Assembly (NCBI GenBank): GCA_030653505.1
Contig: JAURZK010000038.1
Coordinates: 1 to 64,000, forward strand
Length of the DNA stretch: 64,000 bases
Direction of reading: 5' to 3'
DNA from: Rubrivivax sp.
GTDB lineage: Bacteria; Pseudomonadota; Gammaproteobacteria; Burkholderiales; Burkholderiaceae_C
Positions 8,844 through 16,528 of this stretch are shown piece after piece (the stretch's first letter is position 1; each line of letters starts with the position of its first letter). The notes under the pieces were generated by a model. That model searched no databases, was not told the origin of the DNA, and saw nothing but the letters and a program-made list of their open reading frames with translations. A program made the translations under genes and the position numbers.

Positions 8844-10615
8844 TTTCGCTCCGTACGCGCGCCGAGGTAGGCGCGGATCACCTGCGGATCACTGGCCACC
8901 GCGGCCGGCGTGCCGGCGGCGATCAGCTTGCCGGCGTCGAGCACGACGAGGCGGTCGCACACGCTCATCACCGCGCGCATCACATGCTCGATCAGCACGA
9001 TGGTCAGGCCTTCGTCGCGCAAGCCGCGCAGCAGGCGCAGGGCCTCGTCGGTCTCGCGCGTGGTGAGGCCGGCCATCGACTCGTCGAGCAGCAACACCGT
9101 GGGTTCGGTGGCCAGCGCGCGGGCGATCTCGAGCCGTCGCTGCTCGGCCAGCGTGATATCGGCGCACAGGGCCGTGCGCCGCGGCCACAGGCCGGTGCGC
9201 GCGAGCACGGCGTAGGCAATGCTTTGCGCCGCAGCAATGTCGTGGCGCACCAGCGCGGCCGTCAGCACGGTGTCGAACACGGTAAGCGTCGGGAAGGCCT
9301 GCGTGATCTGGAAGGTGCGGGCGATGCCGCGGCGGCAGACCTCGTGCGGTGCGAGTCCGTCGATGCGCTGGCCGGCGAACGAGATCTGCCCCGCGCTGGG
9401 GGTCTGGAATCCCGCCAGGAGCGAAAACAGCGTTGTCTTGCCGGCGCCGTTGGGGCCGATCACGCCGAGGATCTCGCCGCGGTGCACGGTAAAGGAGATC
9501 TCATGCAGCGCCTGCAGCCCGCCGAAGCGCTTGCCGATCCCGGCGATCTCGATGAGTGCATCCTTGGCCATCGCCGCAGGCTGCGGCGCCACCGTGCGGG
9601 GTGGCAGCGGTTCGGACGTGGGCGCAGGCGCAGCCGGGCGGCGTGCCGAGAACGCCTTGCGCAGCCCGCCGACGATGCCGCCCGGCCACAGCAGGATCAC
9701 CGCCACCAATGCCGCACCGTAGAAGAACTGGTGCATCGTGGCACCGGCGCTGCCACCGAGGTTCAGGCGCAACGCTTCGCCCAGTGGCACCAGCAGCAGC
9801 GGTCCGATGACGGGGCCGAGCTGCGTGCCGGCGCCGCCGACCACGGCAAACAGCAGGATCTGGATCGCGATGTCGAGCCCGAGCACCGAGTGCGGGTCGA
9901 TGTAGCCGATCTGCTGCGCGTAGAACGTGCCCGCGGCGGCCGAGGCGAACGCGCTGAACGCAAGCGCCTCCTGCTTGATGCGGAACAGGTCGACGCCGGC
10001 GGCGGCCGCGGCGTCTTCGTTGTCGCGCGCTGCGCGCCAGAAGTAGCCCCGCCGGCCCTGGAACAACAGGCCGACGACGAGTACCGTGAGGCTGGCGAAC
10101 AGCGCAATCATGATCAGATACCCGGCCGGCTCATCGAAGCGCATGTTGCCGAGCGAGGCTGGCGCATTGATGAACAGTCCTGCCGTGCCGCCCAGCGACT
10201 TGATGCCGCTGACGCTGAACTGCAGCACGAAGGCCAGGGTCATGGTCAGCAGCGCGAACACCAGGTGGCTGAGCCGCCAGCGAAAGGGCAGGTAGCCGAC
10301 GCACCAACCGGCGCCGGCCGCCAGCGCACCGCCGGCGAGCATGCCGAGCCAGGGGTTCAGCCCGAAGTGCGCGCCGAGCCAGGTGGAGGTGTAGGCACCG
10401 ATGCCGAAGAACGCGGCGTTGCCGAACGAAATCTGCCCCGCCATGCCGCCGACGGCGTTCCAGGCCGTGCACAGGTGGACCCACATCAGCAGGGTGGTGG
10501 TGACACTGATCCAGTAGGCGTTGCGTGTCAGCAGGGCCGCGCCGGCCGCGATCCAGACCAGCGCCAGCGCCAGCACCGTCTCGACGCGCCGCGCGTGGCG
10601 GCCGGGCAGCGTCAA
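8840..10615 (-). CDS. LivM-LivG fusion: ABC permease joined to ATP-binding domain
   Basis: One uninterrupted 591-residue frame holds a LivM permease (about residues 1-310, with GQISFGNAAFFGIGAYTS near 60 and multiple membrane helices) and a LivG ATPase (about 345-591), joined by a Pro/Ala-rich linker near APAPTSEPLPPRTVAPQPA. Walker A is GPNGAGKTT and Walker B VLLLDESMAGL. The ABC signature is atypical (TLAEQRRLEIARAL instead of LSGGQ or LSYGQ). The likely start is TTG at 10615, overlapping the LivH stop as TTGA; upstream in-frame sequence is antisense-like noise. An internal ATG at MAKDALIEIAG could make a free ATPase as well. The fusion fixes permease:ATPase stoichiometry. Confidence 0.88.
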   Translation of the reverse strand: MTLPGRHARRVETVLALALVWIAAGAALLTRNAYWISVTTTLLMWVHLCTAWNAVGGMAGQISFGNAAFFGIGAYTSTWLGAHFGLNPWLGMLAGGALAAGAGWCVGYLPFRWRLSHLVFALLTMTLAFVLQFSVSGIKSLGGTAGLFINAPASLGNMRFDEPAGYLIMIALFASLTVLVVGLLFQGRRGYFWRAARDNEDAAAAAGVDLFRIKQEALAFSAFASAAAGTFYAQQIGYIDPHSVLGLDIAIQILLFAVVGGAGTQLGPVIGPLLLVPLGEALRLNLGGSAGATMHQFFYGAALVAVILLWPGGIVGGLRKAFSARRPAAPAPTSEPLPPRTVAPQPAAMAKDALIEIAGIGKRFGGLQALHEISFTVHRGEILGVIGPNGAGKTTLFSLLAGFQTPSAGQISFAGQRIDGLAPHEVCRRGIARTFQITQAFPTLTVFDTVLTAALVRHDIAAAQSIAYAVLARTGLWPRRTALCADITLAEQRRLEIARALATEPTVLLLDESMAGLTTRETDEALRLLRGLRDEGLTIVLIEHVMRAVMSVCDRLVVLDAGKLIAAGTPAAVASDPQVIRAYLGARTERK

Positions 10616-11487
10616 GCGATGCTCCCGCGGCCAAACAGGCCGCGCGGCCGGAACAGCAAGGCCAGGCCGAACAGGATGTAAATCACCGCCGGCGCCAGCG
10701 CGCTGTCGAAGGCCGCACCGGCCAGCGACTCGGCCAGCCCGATCAGCAGCGCGCCGATGAACGTGCCCTTCAGATCGCCCAGGCCGCCAAGCACGACGAT
10801 CAGCAGCGACAGGATGCTGAATTGAACGCCGGTATGCGGCGTGACGTGGAAGAAGGTCATCAGGCTGCCGGCTGCAATCGCCAGCACGGCAATGCTGGCC
10901 GCGAACACCAGCTTCTGAACCCGCGGCACGGCCACGCCGCACAGCTGGGCCATGACCGGGTCTTGTGCCGTTGCCCGGATGCGGCAGCCGGTTTCGGTGC
11001 GCGCCAGGAACCAGCCGACGAAGGCGCAGGTGCAGACCGAGACCGCGAACGCGGCCAGCAGTGGCACGCCGATCACGATGCCGCCGACCGACCAAGTGCT
11101 GTTCTCGAACGCCGTGTGCACGATCATCAGGTCGGCGCCGAAGATCATCAATGCCGCGCTCTGGATCATGAACGAGATGCCGATCGTGAGCTGGGCCTGC
11201 ATCAGCACGCTGGAGGCAAGCAAGGGCCGGATGAAGACGACGAACATCGCCCAGCCCACCGCGCCCATAAGCGGTGCCAGCACGACGATCGAGGCGTAGG
11301 GATGCAGGCCGAGCGCCCTATCCAGCAGCACCATGCCGTACATCGCGATCAGCAACAGATCGCCGTGGGCAAAGTTCAGCACCCGCATCACGCCGAAGAC
11401 CAGCGCCAGCGCGAGCGCGATCAAGGCGTAGATGCCGCCGAGCAGCAGCCCGGAGACAGCGGCCTGCAGCGCTAGTTCGAGCGTCAC
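10612..11487 (-). CDS. LIV-type ABC transporter permease (LivH-like)
   Basis: A 291-residue inner-membrane permease of the HAAT family. The start is GTG at 11487 (VTLELALQAAVSGLLLGGIYA); residues encoded further upstream show no homology. The conserved MRVLNFAHGDLLLIAMY segment lies near residue 33 and a second conserved block VLGGLGDLKGTFIGALLIG near the C-terminus. Roughly eight hydrophobic helices are visible. It is followed by the LivM-LivG fusion with a 4-base overlap and preceded 22 bp away by the binding protein. With those and LivF it forms a complete importer. Confidence 0.92.
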   Translation of the reverse strand: MTLELALQAAVSGLLLGGIYALIALALALVFGVMRVLNFAHGDLLLIAMYGMVLLDRALGLHPYASIVVLAPLMGAVGWAMFVVFIRPLLASSVLMQAQLTIGISFMIQSAALMIFGADLMIVHTAFENSTWSVGGIVIGVPLLAAFAVSVCTCAFVGWFLARTETGCRIRATAQDPVMAQLCGVAVPRVQKLVFAASIAVLAIAAGSLMTFFHVTPHTGVQFSILSLLIVVLGGLGDLKGTFIGALLIGLAESLAGAAFDSALAPAVIYILFGLALLFRPRGLFGRGSIA

Positions 11488-11509
11488 GGGATGGCCCTGC
11501 CCGGACGCT

Positions 11510-12790
11510 TCATTGCAGCGGAAGTGGCGCGCGCGTGGCGACGTCCTTGGGCCAGACGGTGACCTTCTTGGTCCCGCCGTCGTGCCACTGCGCGATAAGG
11601 GACTGGGCGCCGATGTTGCGGCCGTGGGCATCGAACTCGATCGAGCGGAATGGCGCGATGGTGGCCTCGCCGGGAATCTTCAGACTGCGAAAGGCTTGGC
11701 GGATCGACTCCCGGTCGAGATTGCCGGCCTTGGCCTTCAATGCGCTTTCGAGGGCGGCGCGGGCCGTGTACGCGCCGCGGTAACACATCGAGGCGTAGCT
11801 GCTCGGCATCATGCCGTATTGCTTCTGGTACGCATCGGTGAAACGCTTGGCGCGCGCCAGGTCGGGGTTGAAGTAGTCGACCGTGCTGAGCCGCAGCTTT
11901 TGCACGAAGGCCGGATCGACCAGGGTCGGGATGCGCGGGTCGCCGGGGCCGCCACCGATGCCCACGACGTAGGGCGTGAAGGCGATCTGCTGCATGGCCT
12001 TCAGTCCGGCCACCACATCTTCGGTGTAGCCGGCCCAGACCACGATGTCGGGCGCAGCCTGTTCGACCTTCTTCACCTGCGGCAGCAGGTTGCGCTCGGC
12101 GCGGTTGTACGAGACCTCGATCACCGGTACCAGGCCTTTGTCCTTGAGCAGTTTGCGCGACGCGTCGATGGTGCCTGCGCCACGCGGGCTGTCTTCGAAG
12201 AGAAAGGCAAACTTCACCGGCTTGCCGGCGCGCTGGGCCACCAGATGCTCGACGAAGGAAGTGACGGCGCGCGCCTCGTCGTCGCCGGTGATCTGGTCGG
12301 AGAAGTACCAGCTGTAGCCGCGCTCGAGAATGTCTGCGGCGGCGGCGGCCGAGTTGAGGTAGGGCACCTTGAACTGCTCGGCGAACTGCGCCGCGGCGGC
12401 GGTCGCGGCACTGACCTCGCAACCGAGCACGAGCGGTGCGTTCTCCAGCCGTGCCAGGCGCTCGAGCTCGCGGCGCATCACGTCGGGCTTGCCCTGCGTG
12501 TCGACAATCTTCAACTCCAGCTTGCGGCCGAGCACGCCGCCGTCCTCGGCGATGTGGCGCATGGCGATGTCCAGCGACTTCAAGGTGTCCTGGCCGATCA
12601 CCGAGGTCGCCCCGCTGAGGGGGGTGACCACCGGGATCGACAGCACGGCGGGATCGGCCGCGTGAGAAAGCATGGAAGCGCCGAGCAGGAGCGCCGACGC
12701 CAGCGCGCGCCGCAGGGCGCCCCGCGCGGGACCGCGCGGTGGCACTGCTGCAGCGCCGTTCGCGTGGCGGGGGAAGTCTTGTGCGTTCAT
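11510..12790 (-). CDS. LIV-type ABC transporter periplasmic substrate-binding protein
   Basis: A 426-residue type I periplasmic binding protein (Peripla_BP_6). The start is ATG at 12790, fixed by GGAGAAACC directly upstream. A long basic N-region leads into a hydrophobic signal segment (ALASALLLGASMLSHA), with likely cleavage before ADPAV. Mature features include LSIPVVTPLSGATSVIGQD, DGGVLGRKLELKIVDTQGKP, VVWAGYTEDVVAGLKAM and the C-terminal GRNIGAQSLIAQWHDG. It delivers ligand to the LivH/LivM-LivG/LivF complex encoded immediately downstream. The ligand is unknown; binding-pocket residues cannot be assigned by eye. Confidence 0.92.
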   Translation of the reverse strand: MNAQDFPRHANGAAAVPPRGPARGALRRALASALLLGASMLSHAADPAVLSIPVVTPLSGATSVIGQDTLKSLDIAMRHIAEDGGVLGRKLELKIVDTQGKPDVMRRELERLARLENAPLVLGCEVSAATAAAAQFAEQFKVPYLNSAAAAADILERGYSWYFSDQITGDDEARAVTSFVEHLVAQRAGKPVKFAFLFEDSPRGAGTIDASRKLLKDKGLVPVIEVSYNRAERNLLPQVKKVEQAAPDIVVWAGYTEDVVAGLKAMQQIAFTPYVVGIGGGPGDPRIPTLVDPAFVQKLRLSTVDYFNPDLARAKRFTDAYQKQYGMMPSSYASMCYRGAYTARAALESALKAKAGNLDRESIRQAFRSLKIPGEATIAPFRSIEFDAHGRNIGAQSLIAQWHDGGTKKVTVWPKDVATRAPLPLQ

Positions 12791-12818
12791 GGTTTCTCCG
12801 TTGGCGTTGGCTTCAGCT

Positions 12819-13976
12819 TCAGCGCGCGGCGCGGCCGAGCAGGCTGTCACCGATGATGTTGCGCTGGATTTGGTTGGTGCCTTCGATGATCTGCAGTACC
12901 TTGGCGTCGCGGAAATAGCGGTTGATCGGCGTGTCGTTGGAGATGCCCGCGGCGCCGAAGAGCTGCACCGCGTCGGTGGCGACACGCATCGCGGTGTCGG
13001 TGGCGAAGCACTTGGCCATCGCGGCGATCGGGGCCAGTTCGATGCCCGACACGCCGCTGTCGACAACCGAGGCGGCGCGGTAGACGATCTGGCGCGCGGC
13101 CTCGGTCTGCACGGCCATGTCGGCGAGCATCCAGCGGATGCCTTGGTTCTCGCTGACCTTGCGGCCCCAGGTCACGCGGTTGCTGACGAACTCGATGCTG
13201 TGATCGATGGCGCCCTGCGCCAGGCCGACGCCGCGCGCGCCGATCAGCGGGCGGCTCTTGTTGAAAGCCTCCATCACGTCCTTGAAGCCGCGCCCGTCCT
13301 CGCCGAGGCGGTTGGCCTCCGGCACGAAGACGTCGTCCAGGAACAGCGGGCACGAGGGCACGCCGCGCGCGCCCATCTTGTCTTCCTTGCGGCCGATGGT
13401 GAAGCCCTTGGTGCCGCGCTCGACGATGAACAGGTTGATGGCCCGCGCGCCGTCGCCGTCGCCGGTCTTGGCAGCGACCAGGACGAAGTCGGCGACTGGG
13501 GAGTTGGTGCACCAGATCTTCGAGCCGTTGATGCGGTAGCCGCCCTCGCAGCGGCGGGCGCGGGTGCGGATGCCGGCGACGTCCGAGCCGCTTTGCGGCT
13601 CGGTGGTCGAAAAGGCGCCGCGCATCTCGCCGGCCGCCAAGGGGCCGAGCAAGCGGCGCTTCTGCTCTTCGCTGCCGGCCGCCAGGATGGCACCGAAAGG
13701 CACCCACTGCACGACCAGCAGGTAGGCCGTGTTGTAGCAAACGCGCCCCAGCTCCTCGATCGCCACCGCGGCCGACAGCATGCTGTCGGTGCCGCCGTAT
13801 TCCTTCGGGAACGGGATCGTGAACAGACCGACTTCGCGCAGCAGGTCGAACATGTCCTGCGGGTACTCGGCGCTGCGGTCGATCTGGTCGGCACGGGCGG
13901 CGACCTTTTCGCGTGCCAGGCGCCGCACCATGTCCTGGATCTGGCGTTGCTCATCGTTCAGCGCATAGGGGGTCAT
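12819..13976 (-). CDS. Acyl-CoA dehydrogenase (MCAD-type active site)
   Basis: A 385-residue FAD enzyme that introduces a trans-2 double bond into an acyl-CoA and passes electrons to ETF. Motifs in order are FTIPFPKEYGG near 60, FSTTEPQSGSDVAGIRTRA (FAD/substrate loop) near 130, VTWGRKVSENQGI near 265, and the C-terminal IIEGTNQIQRNIIG. The catalytic Glu is at about 365, the position used by medium-chain dehydrogenase. It sits between the binding-protein gene and a MaoC gene, in the IclR-led block. It may oxidise a different intermediate from the ACAD at 15367, whose active-site layout differs. Confidence 0.93.
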   Translation of the reverse strand: MTPYALNDEQRQIQDMVRRLAREKVAARADQIDRSAEYPQDMFDLLREVGLFTIPFPKEYGGTDSMLSAAVAIEELGRVCYNTAYLLVVQWVPFGAILAAGSEEQKRRLLGPLAAGEMRGAFSTTEPQSGSDVAGIRTRARRCEGGYRINGSKIWCTNSPVADFVLVAAKTGDGDGARAINLFIVERGTKGFTIGRKEDKMGARGVPSCPLFLDDVFVPEANRLGEDGRGFKDVMEAFNKSRPLIGARGVGLAQGAIDHSIEFVSNRVTWGRKVSENQGIRWMLADMAVQTEAARQIVYRAASVVDSGVSGIELAPIAAMAKCFATDTAMRVATDAVQLFGAAGISNDTPINRYFRDAKVLQIIEGTNQIQRNIIGDSLLGRAAR

Positions 13977-14020
13977 CGTGGCTCTCCGGTCAGGGCCTCT
14001 GCGGTGGGACTACGCCGCGA

Positions 14021-14488
14021 CTACTTGCCTTTGCTGCGACATTTGATCATGCGCAGCGGCGTGTAGGTGATGGCCAGCGTGCCGTCGTGCTTGACGATCT
14101 TGTTGCGCGTGCGTACCAGGCCGCGGCCTGGGCGGCTCTTGCTCAGGCGGGCCTCGATCACCTCGCATTCGACATGGATCGTGTCGCCGGCGAAGACCGG
14201 GTTGTGGACCTTCAGCTCCATGTCGAGGAAGGCGTAGCCGGTGTGCTGCATGGTCGAATGCACCAGCAGGCCTTCGGCGAAGGTGTAGGCCAGCGCACCC
14301 GGTGCGACGCGGCCCTTGATGTCGGATTCGGTGCGCAGGAATTCGAGATCGGTGAACAGCACCTCGGTCATGCCGGTGACGGTGACGAAATTGACGATGT
14401 CGGTTTCGGTGACGGTGCGCGCCACGGTACGAAACTGGCGCCCGACGGGCAGGTCTTCGAAATGCAGTCCGAGGCCGAGAATTTCCAT
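14021..14488 (-). CDS. MaoC-family hot-dog protein lacking the hydratase dyad
   Basis: A 155-residue single hot-dog-fold protein of the MaoC dehydratase family (FEDLPVGRQFRTVARTVTETDIVNF at the N-terminus, HNPVFAGDTIHVECEVIEARLSKS near 95). In (R)-specific enoyl-CoA hydratases an Asp and His stand in a motif like SADYNRLH. Here the equivalent stretch reads TGMTEVLFTD, so Asp is Met and His is Phe. A normal hydratase reaction is therefore unlikely; a thioesterase, a structural partner or a divergent hydratase are alternatives. The two other MaoC proteins in the window (31016 and 53146) keep the dyad, which makes the loss here informative. It is co-directional with both flanking genes. Confidence 0.85.
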   Translation of the reverse strand: MEILGLGLHFEDLPVGRQFRTVARTVTETDIVNFVTVTGMTEVLFTDLEFLRTESDIKGRVAPGALAYTFAEGLLVHSTMQHTGYAFLDMELKVHNPVFAGDTIHVECEVIEARLSKSRPGRGLVRTRNKIVKHDGTLAITYTPLRMIKCRSKGK

Positions 14489-14546
14489 GGCAATGGTCCG
14501 TTCAGGTTGATTTGCAGGTGGGGTGTGTCAGTGGTCCGGGCCGCGC

Positions 14547-15353
14547 CTAGCGCGCGACCTGGTCCATCAGCGTGTCCGACAGCGCCGGGTACGCGGCTTC
14601 GAGTGGCAGCACCGGAATGCGCTTGCCATCCGCGCGCTGGCCCAGCGTGGGCTGGATGCGCAGCGCCGGTCGGCGGCGAGCGGCGTCGATGGCGCTCGCA
14701 ACGTCGGCCGATTGCGCCAGCAATGCGAGATTCGACAGGGTCGGGAAGATGAGGGTGCGCCGTCGCTGTTCGCACTCTTGCAGGACATCGAGCGGGCGGA
14801 TCCAGAACGAATCGACCGCCTCGTAGCCATCGTGACGGGCCAGTTGCTCGATCGGCGCTGCGGCGATGAAGAAATGGGTATCGAAACGCTTGGGCGAATG
14901 TTCCGGCGTGACCCAGTGCGCGAAGGGCTGCAGGACATCGCCCGCAAGGTACAGGGCTTCTTCGCACACCATGTCGACGAAGGCCAGTCCGCCGCCGGCG
15001 ATCGCCTCCTTCCAGCGCCCATGCACGGCGTCAAGGCGCTCGCCGCCGAGTAGCCCGCGAGCGGGTTCCTCCCGCGCGAGCAGCAGGCCGCTTTCCTCGA
15101 AGGTTTCGCGGATCGCGGCCACCCGCAGGGCGGCCTGCTCTGCGTCGAGGCCGGCAAGCCCGGCAATGCGTGGCACCAGACGCGGGTCGCGGTCCGCGGG
15201 GGCCACCTTGCCGCCCGGGAACACGGCCGCACCGCGGGCGAAATCGATCTCGTGGTGGCGTACCACCAGCAGCACTTCGAGCCCCTGATCGCCATCGCGC
15301 ACTAGAACGACGGTGGCGGCGACCGCCGGGACAGCCGGAATCGGCGGCGGCAT
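14547..15353 (-). CDS. Nudix hydrolase, NUDT19-like (putative CoA/acyl-CoA diphosphatase)
   Basis: A 268-residue Nudix protein. The start ATG at 15353 gives MPPPIPAVPAVAATVVLVRDGDQG, and the gene begins 13 bp after the upstream ACAD stop. The Nudix box is split as in NUDT19/RP2p: FPGGKVAPADRDP near 51, a 25-30 residue insertion, then RVAAIRETFEESGLLL, which holds the metal-binding REXXEE. C-terminal FWIRPLDVLQECE and TLSNLALLA segments also resemble NUDT19. Known NUDT19 enzymes hydrolyse CoA species to phosphopantetheine derivatives and 3',5'-ADP. In an operon of acyl-CoA enzymes it could remove dead-end CoA esters or adjust the CoA pool; this role is inferred. Confidence 0.85.
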   Translation of the reverse strand: MPPPIPAVPAVAATVVLVRDGDQGLEVLLVVRHHEIDFARGAAVFPGGKVAPADRDPRLVPRIAGLAGLDAEQAALRVAAIRETFEESGLLLAREEPARGLLGGERLDAVHGRWKEAIAGGGLAFVDMVCEEALYLAGDVLQPFAHWVTPEHSPKRFDTHFFIAAAPIEQLARHDGYEAVDSFWIRPLDVLQECEQRRRTLIFPTLSNLALLAQSADVASAIDAARRRPALRIQPTLGQRADGKRIPVLPLEAAYPALSDTLMDQVAR

Positions 15354-15366
15354 GGGCGTGCTCGTC

Positions 15367-16509
15367 TCAAACCCGCATTTCTTGCGCGATGATGGTGCGC
15401 TGGATCTGCGAGGTGCCGCCACCGATCGTCGATTGCATGCCCTCGCGGAAATAGCGCTCCATGTCGCCCTCGGGCGTCATGCCGTAGCCACCCAGGATCT
15501 GCATGCCCTGACGAGTGACGGTCTGCAGGGTCTCGGACGCGAACAGCTTGGCCATCGCCACTTCCTTGCGGCAGGGCAGGCCACGCGCGGCGAGGTCGGC
15601 GGCGCGGTAGGTGATCAACCGGGCCGCGTCGGTCTGGGTCTGCATGTCGGCCAGCATGTGGCGGACGACCTGGAATTCGTAGATCGGCTTGCCGAACTGC
15701 ACCCGCTGCTGCGCGTAGGCCAGTGCATCGTCGACGGCGCCCTGCGCATTGCCGACATAGCTGGCCGCCACCGCCACGCGCTCCAGCGCCAGGTGTTCGC
15801 CGGCGATGATCTTGAAGCCCTCGCCGGGCGCGCCCAGCATGTTGGCCGCCGGTACACGCACGTTGTCGAGGAAGATCTCGGTGGTCACGACGGAGCGGCG
15901 GGCCAGCGTCTGCAAGGGGCGGATGGTCAGGCCCGGCAGGTCGTTGGGCACGATCAGCACCGACAGGCCGTTGCGCTTGTCCGGCGTGTTGGCGGTGCGC
16001 ACCAGCATCAGGATGACGGCGCCGCGGTTGCCGGCGCCGCTGCACCACAGCTTCTGACCGTTGACGACGTAATCGTCGCCGACGCGCTCGGCGCGGGTCT
16101 GCACGTTGGCCACGTCCGACCCGGCGTTGGGTTCGGACATCGAGATCGGGAAGCGGATCTCGCCGCGCATGAAGGGCTTGAGGAAGCGCTGCTTCTGGTC
16201 TTCGGTGCCATGCAGCGACAGGTTCATGGCGGTGAAGATGCCGCCGGCGATGGCCACCGAGAAGTCCACGCCGTAGCAGGACAGCGCTTCGCACAGCAGC
16301 GCATACGAGAACACGTCGCCGCCATCGCCACCGTCGGCCTCGGGCACGAGCAGGCTGTGGAAACCGAGCTTGGCGGCCTTCTCGTAGGCTTCGAAAGGGA
16401 AGGCGCGGTCCATGTCGCACTTGCGGATGTACTCGCGGCCGACGTCGCGGTCCACCCAGCGGCGGGCCGAGTCCTTCCAGGCCTGCTGCTCTTCGGAGAG
16501 AAAATTCAT
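15367..16509 (-). CDS. Acyl-CoA dehydrogenase (isovaleryl-CoA-dehydrogenase-type active site)
   Basis: A 380-residue ACAD with ISMSEPNAGSDVANVQTRAE near 123 and VQFGKPIYEFQVVRHMLADMQ near 272. At the C-terminus the position of the usual catalytic Glu is Gly (IGGGTSQIQR). A Glu does stand in LALERV at about 243, the location of the catalytic base in isovaleryl-CoA dehydrogenase. This suggests an alpha/beta-branched or otherwise bulky acyl-CoA substrate. The ATG at 16509 starts MNFLSEEQQAWKDSARRWV. It lies between the MmgE/PrpD gene and the Nudix gene. The enzyme class is sure; the substrate is inferred. Confidence 0.92.
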   Translation of the reverse strand: MNFLSEEQQAWKDSARRWVDRDVGREYIRKCDMDRAFPFEAYEKAAKLGFHSLLVPEADGGDGGDVFSYALLCEALSCYGVDFSVAIAGGIFTAMNLSLHGTEDQKQRFLKPFMRGEIRFPISMSEPNAGSDVANVQTRAERVGDDYVVNGQKLWCSGAGNRGAVILMLVRTANTPDKRNGLSVLIVPNDLPGLTIRPLQTLARRSVVTTEIFLDNVRVPAANMLGAPGEGFKIIAGEHLALERVAVAASYVGNAQGAVDDALAYAQQRVQFGKPIYEFQVVRHMLADMQTQTDAARLITYRAADLAARGLPCRKEVAMAKLFASETLQTVTRQGMQILGGYGMTPEGDMERYFREGMQSTIGGGTSQIQRTIIAQEMRV

Positions 16510-16528
16510 GGGGTCGTTCCTGCTGATG

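Noticed and set aside
8645-10681. 678-codon plus-strand frame opposite the LIV genes
   Set aside because: Arg/Gln/His-rich antisense frame without recognisable domains; the opposite strand encodes clear ABC components.
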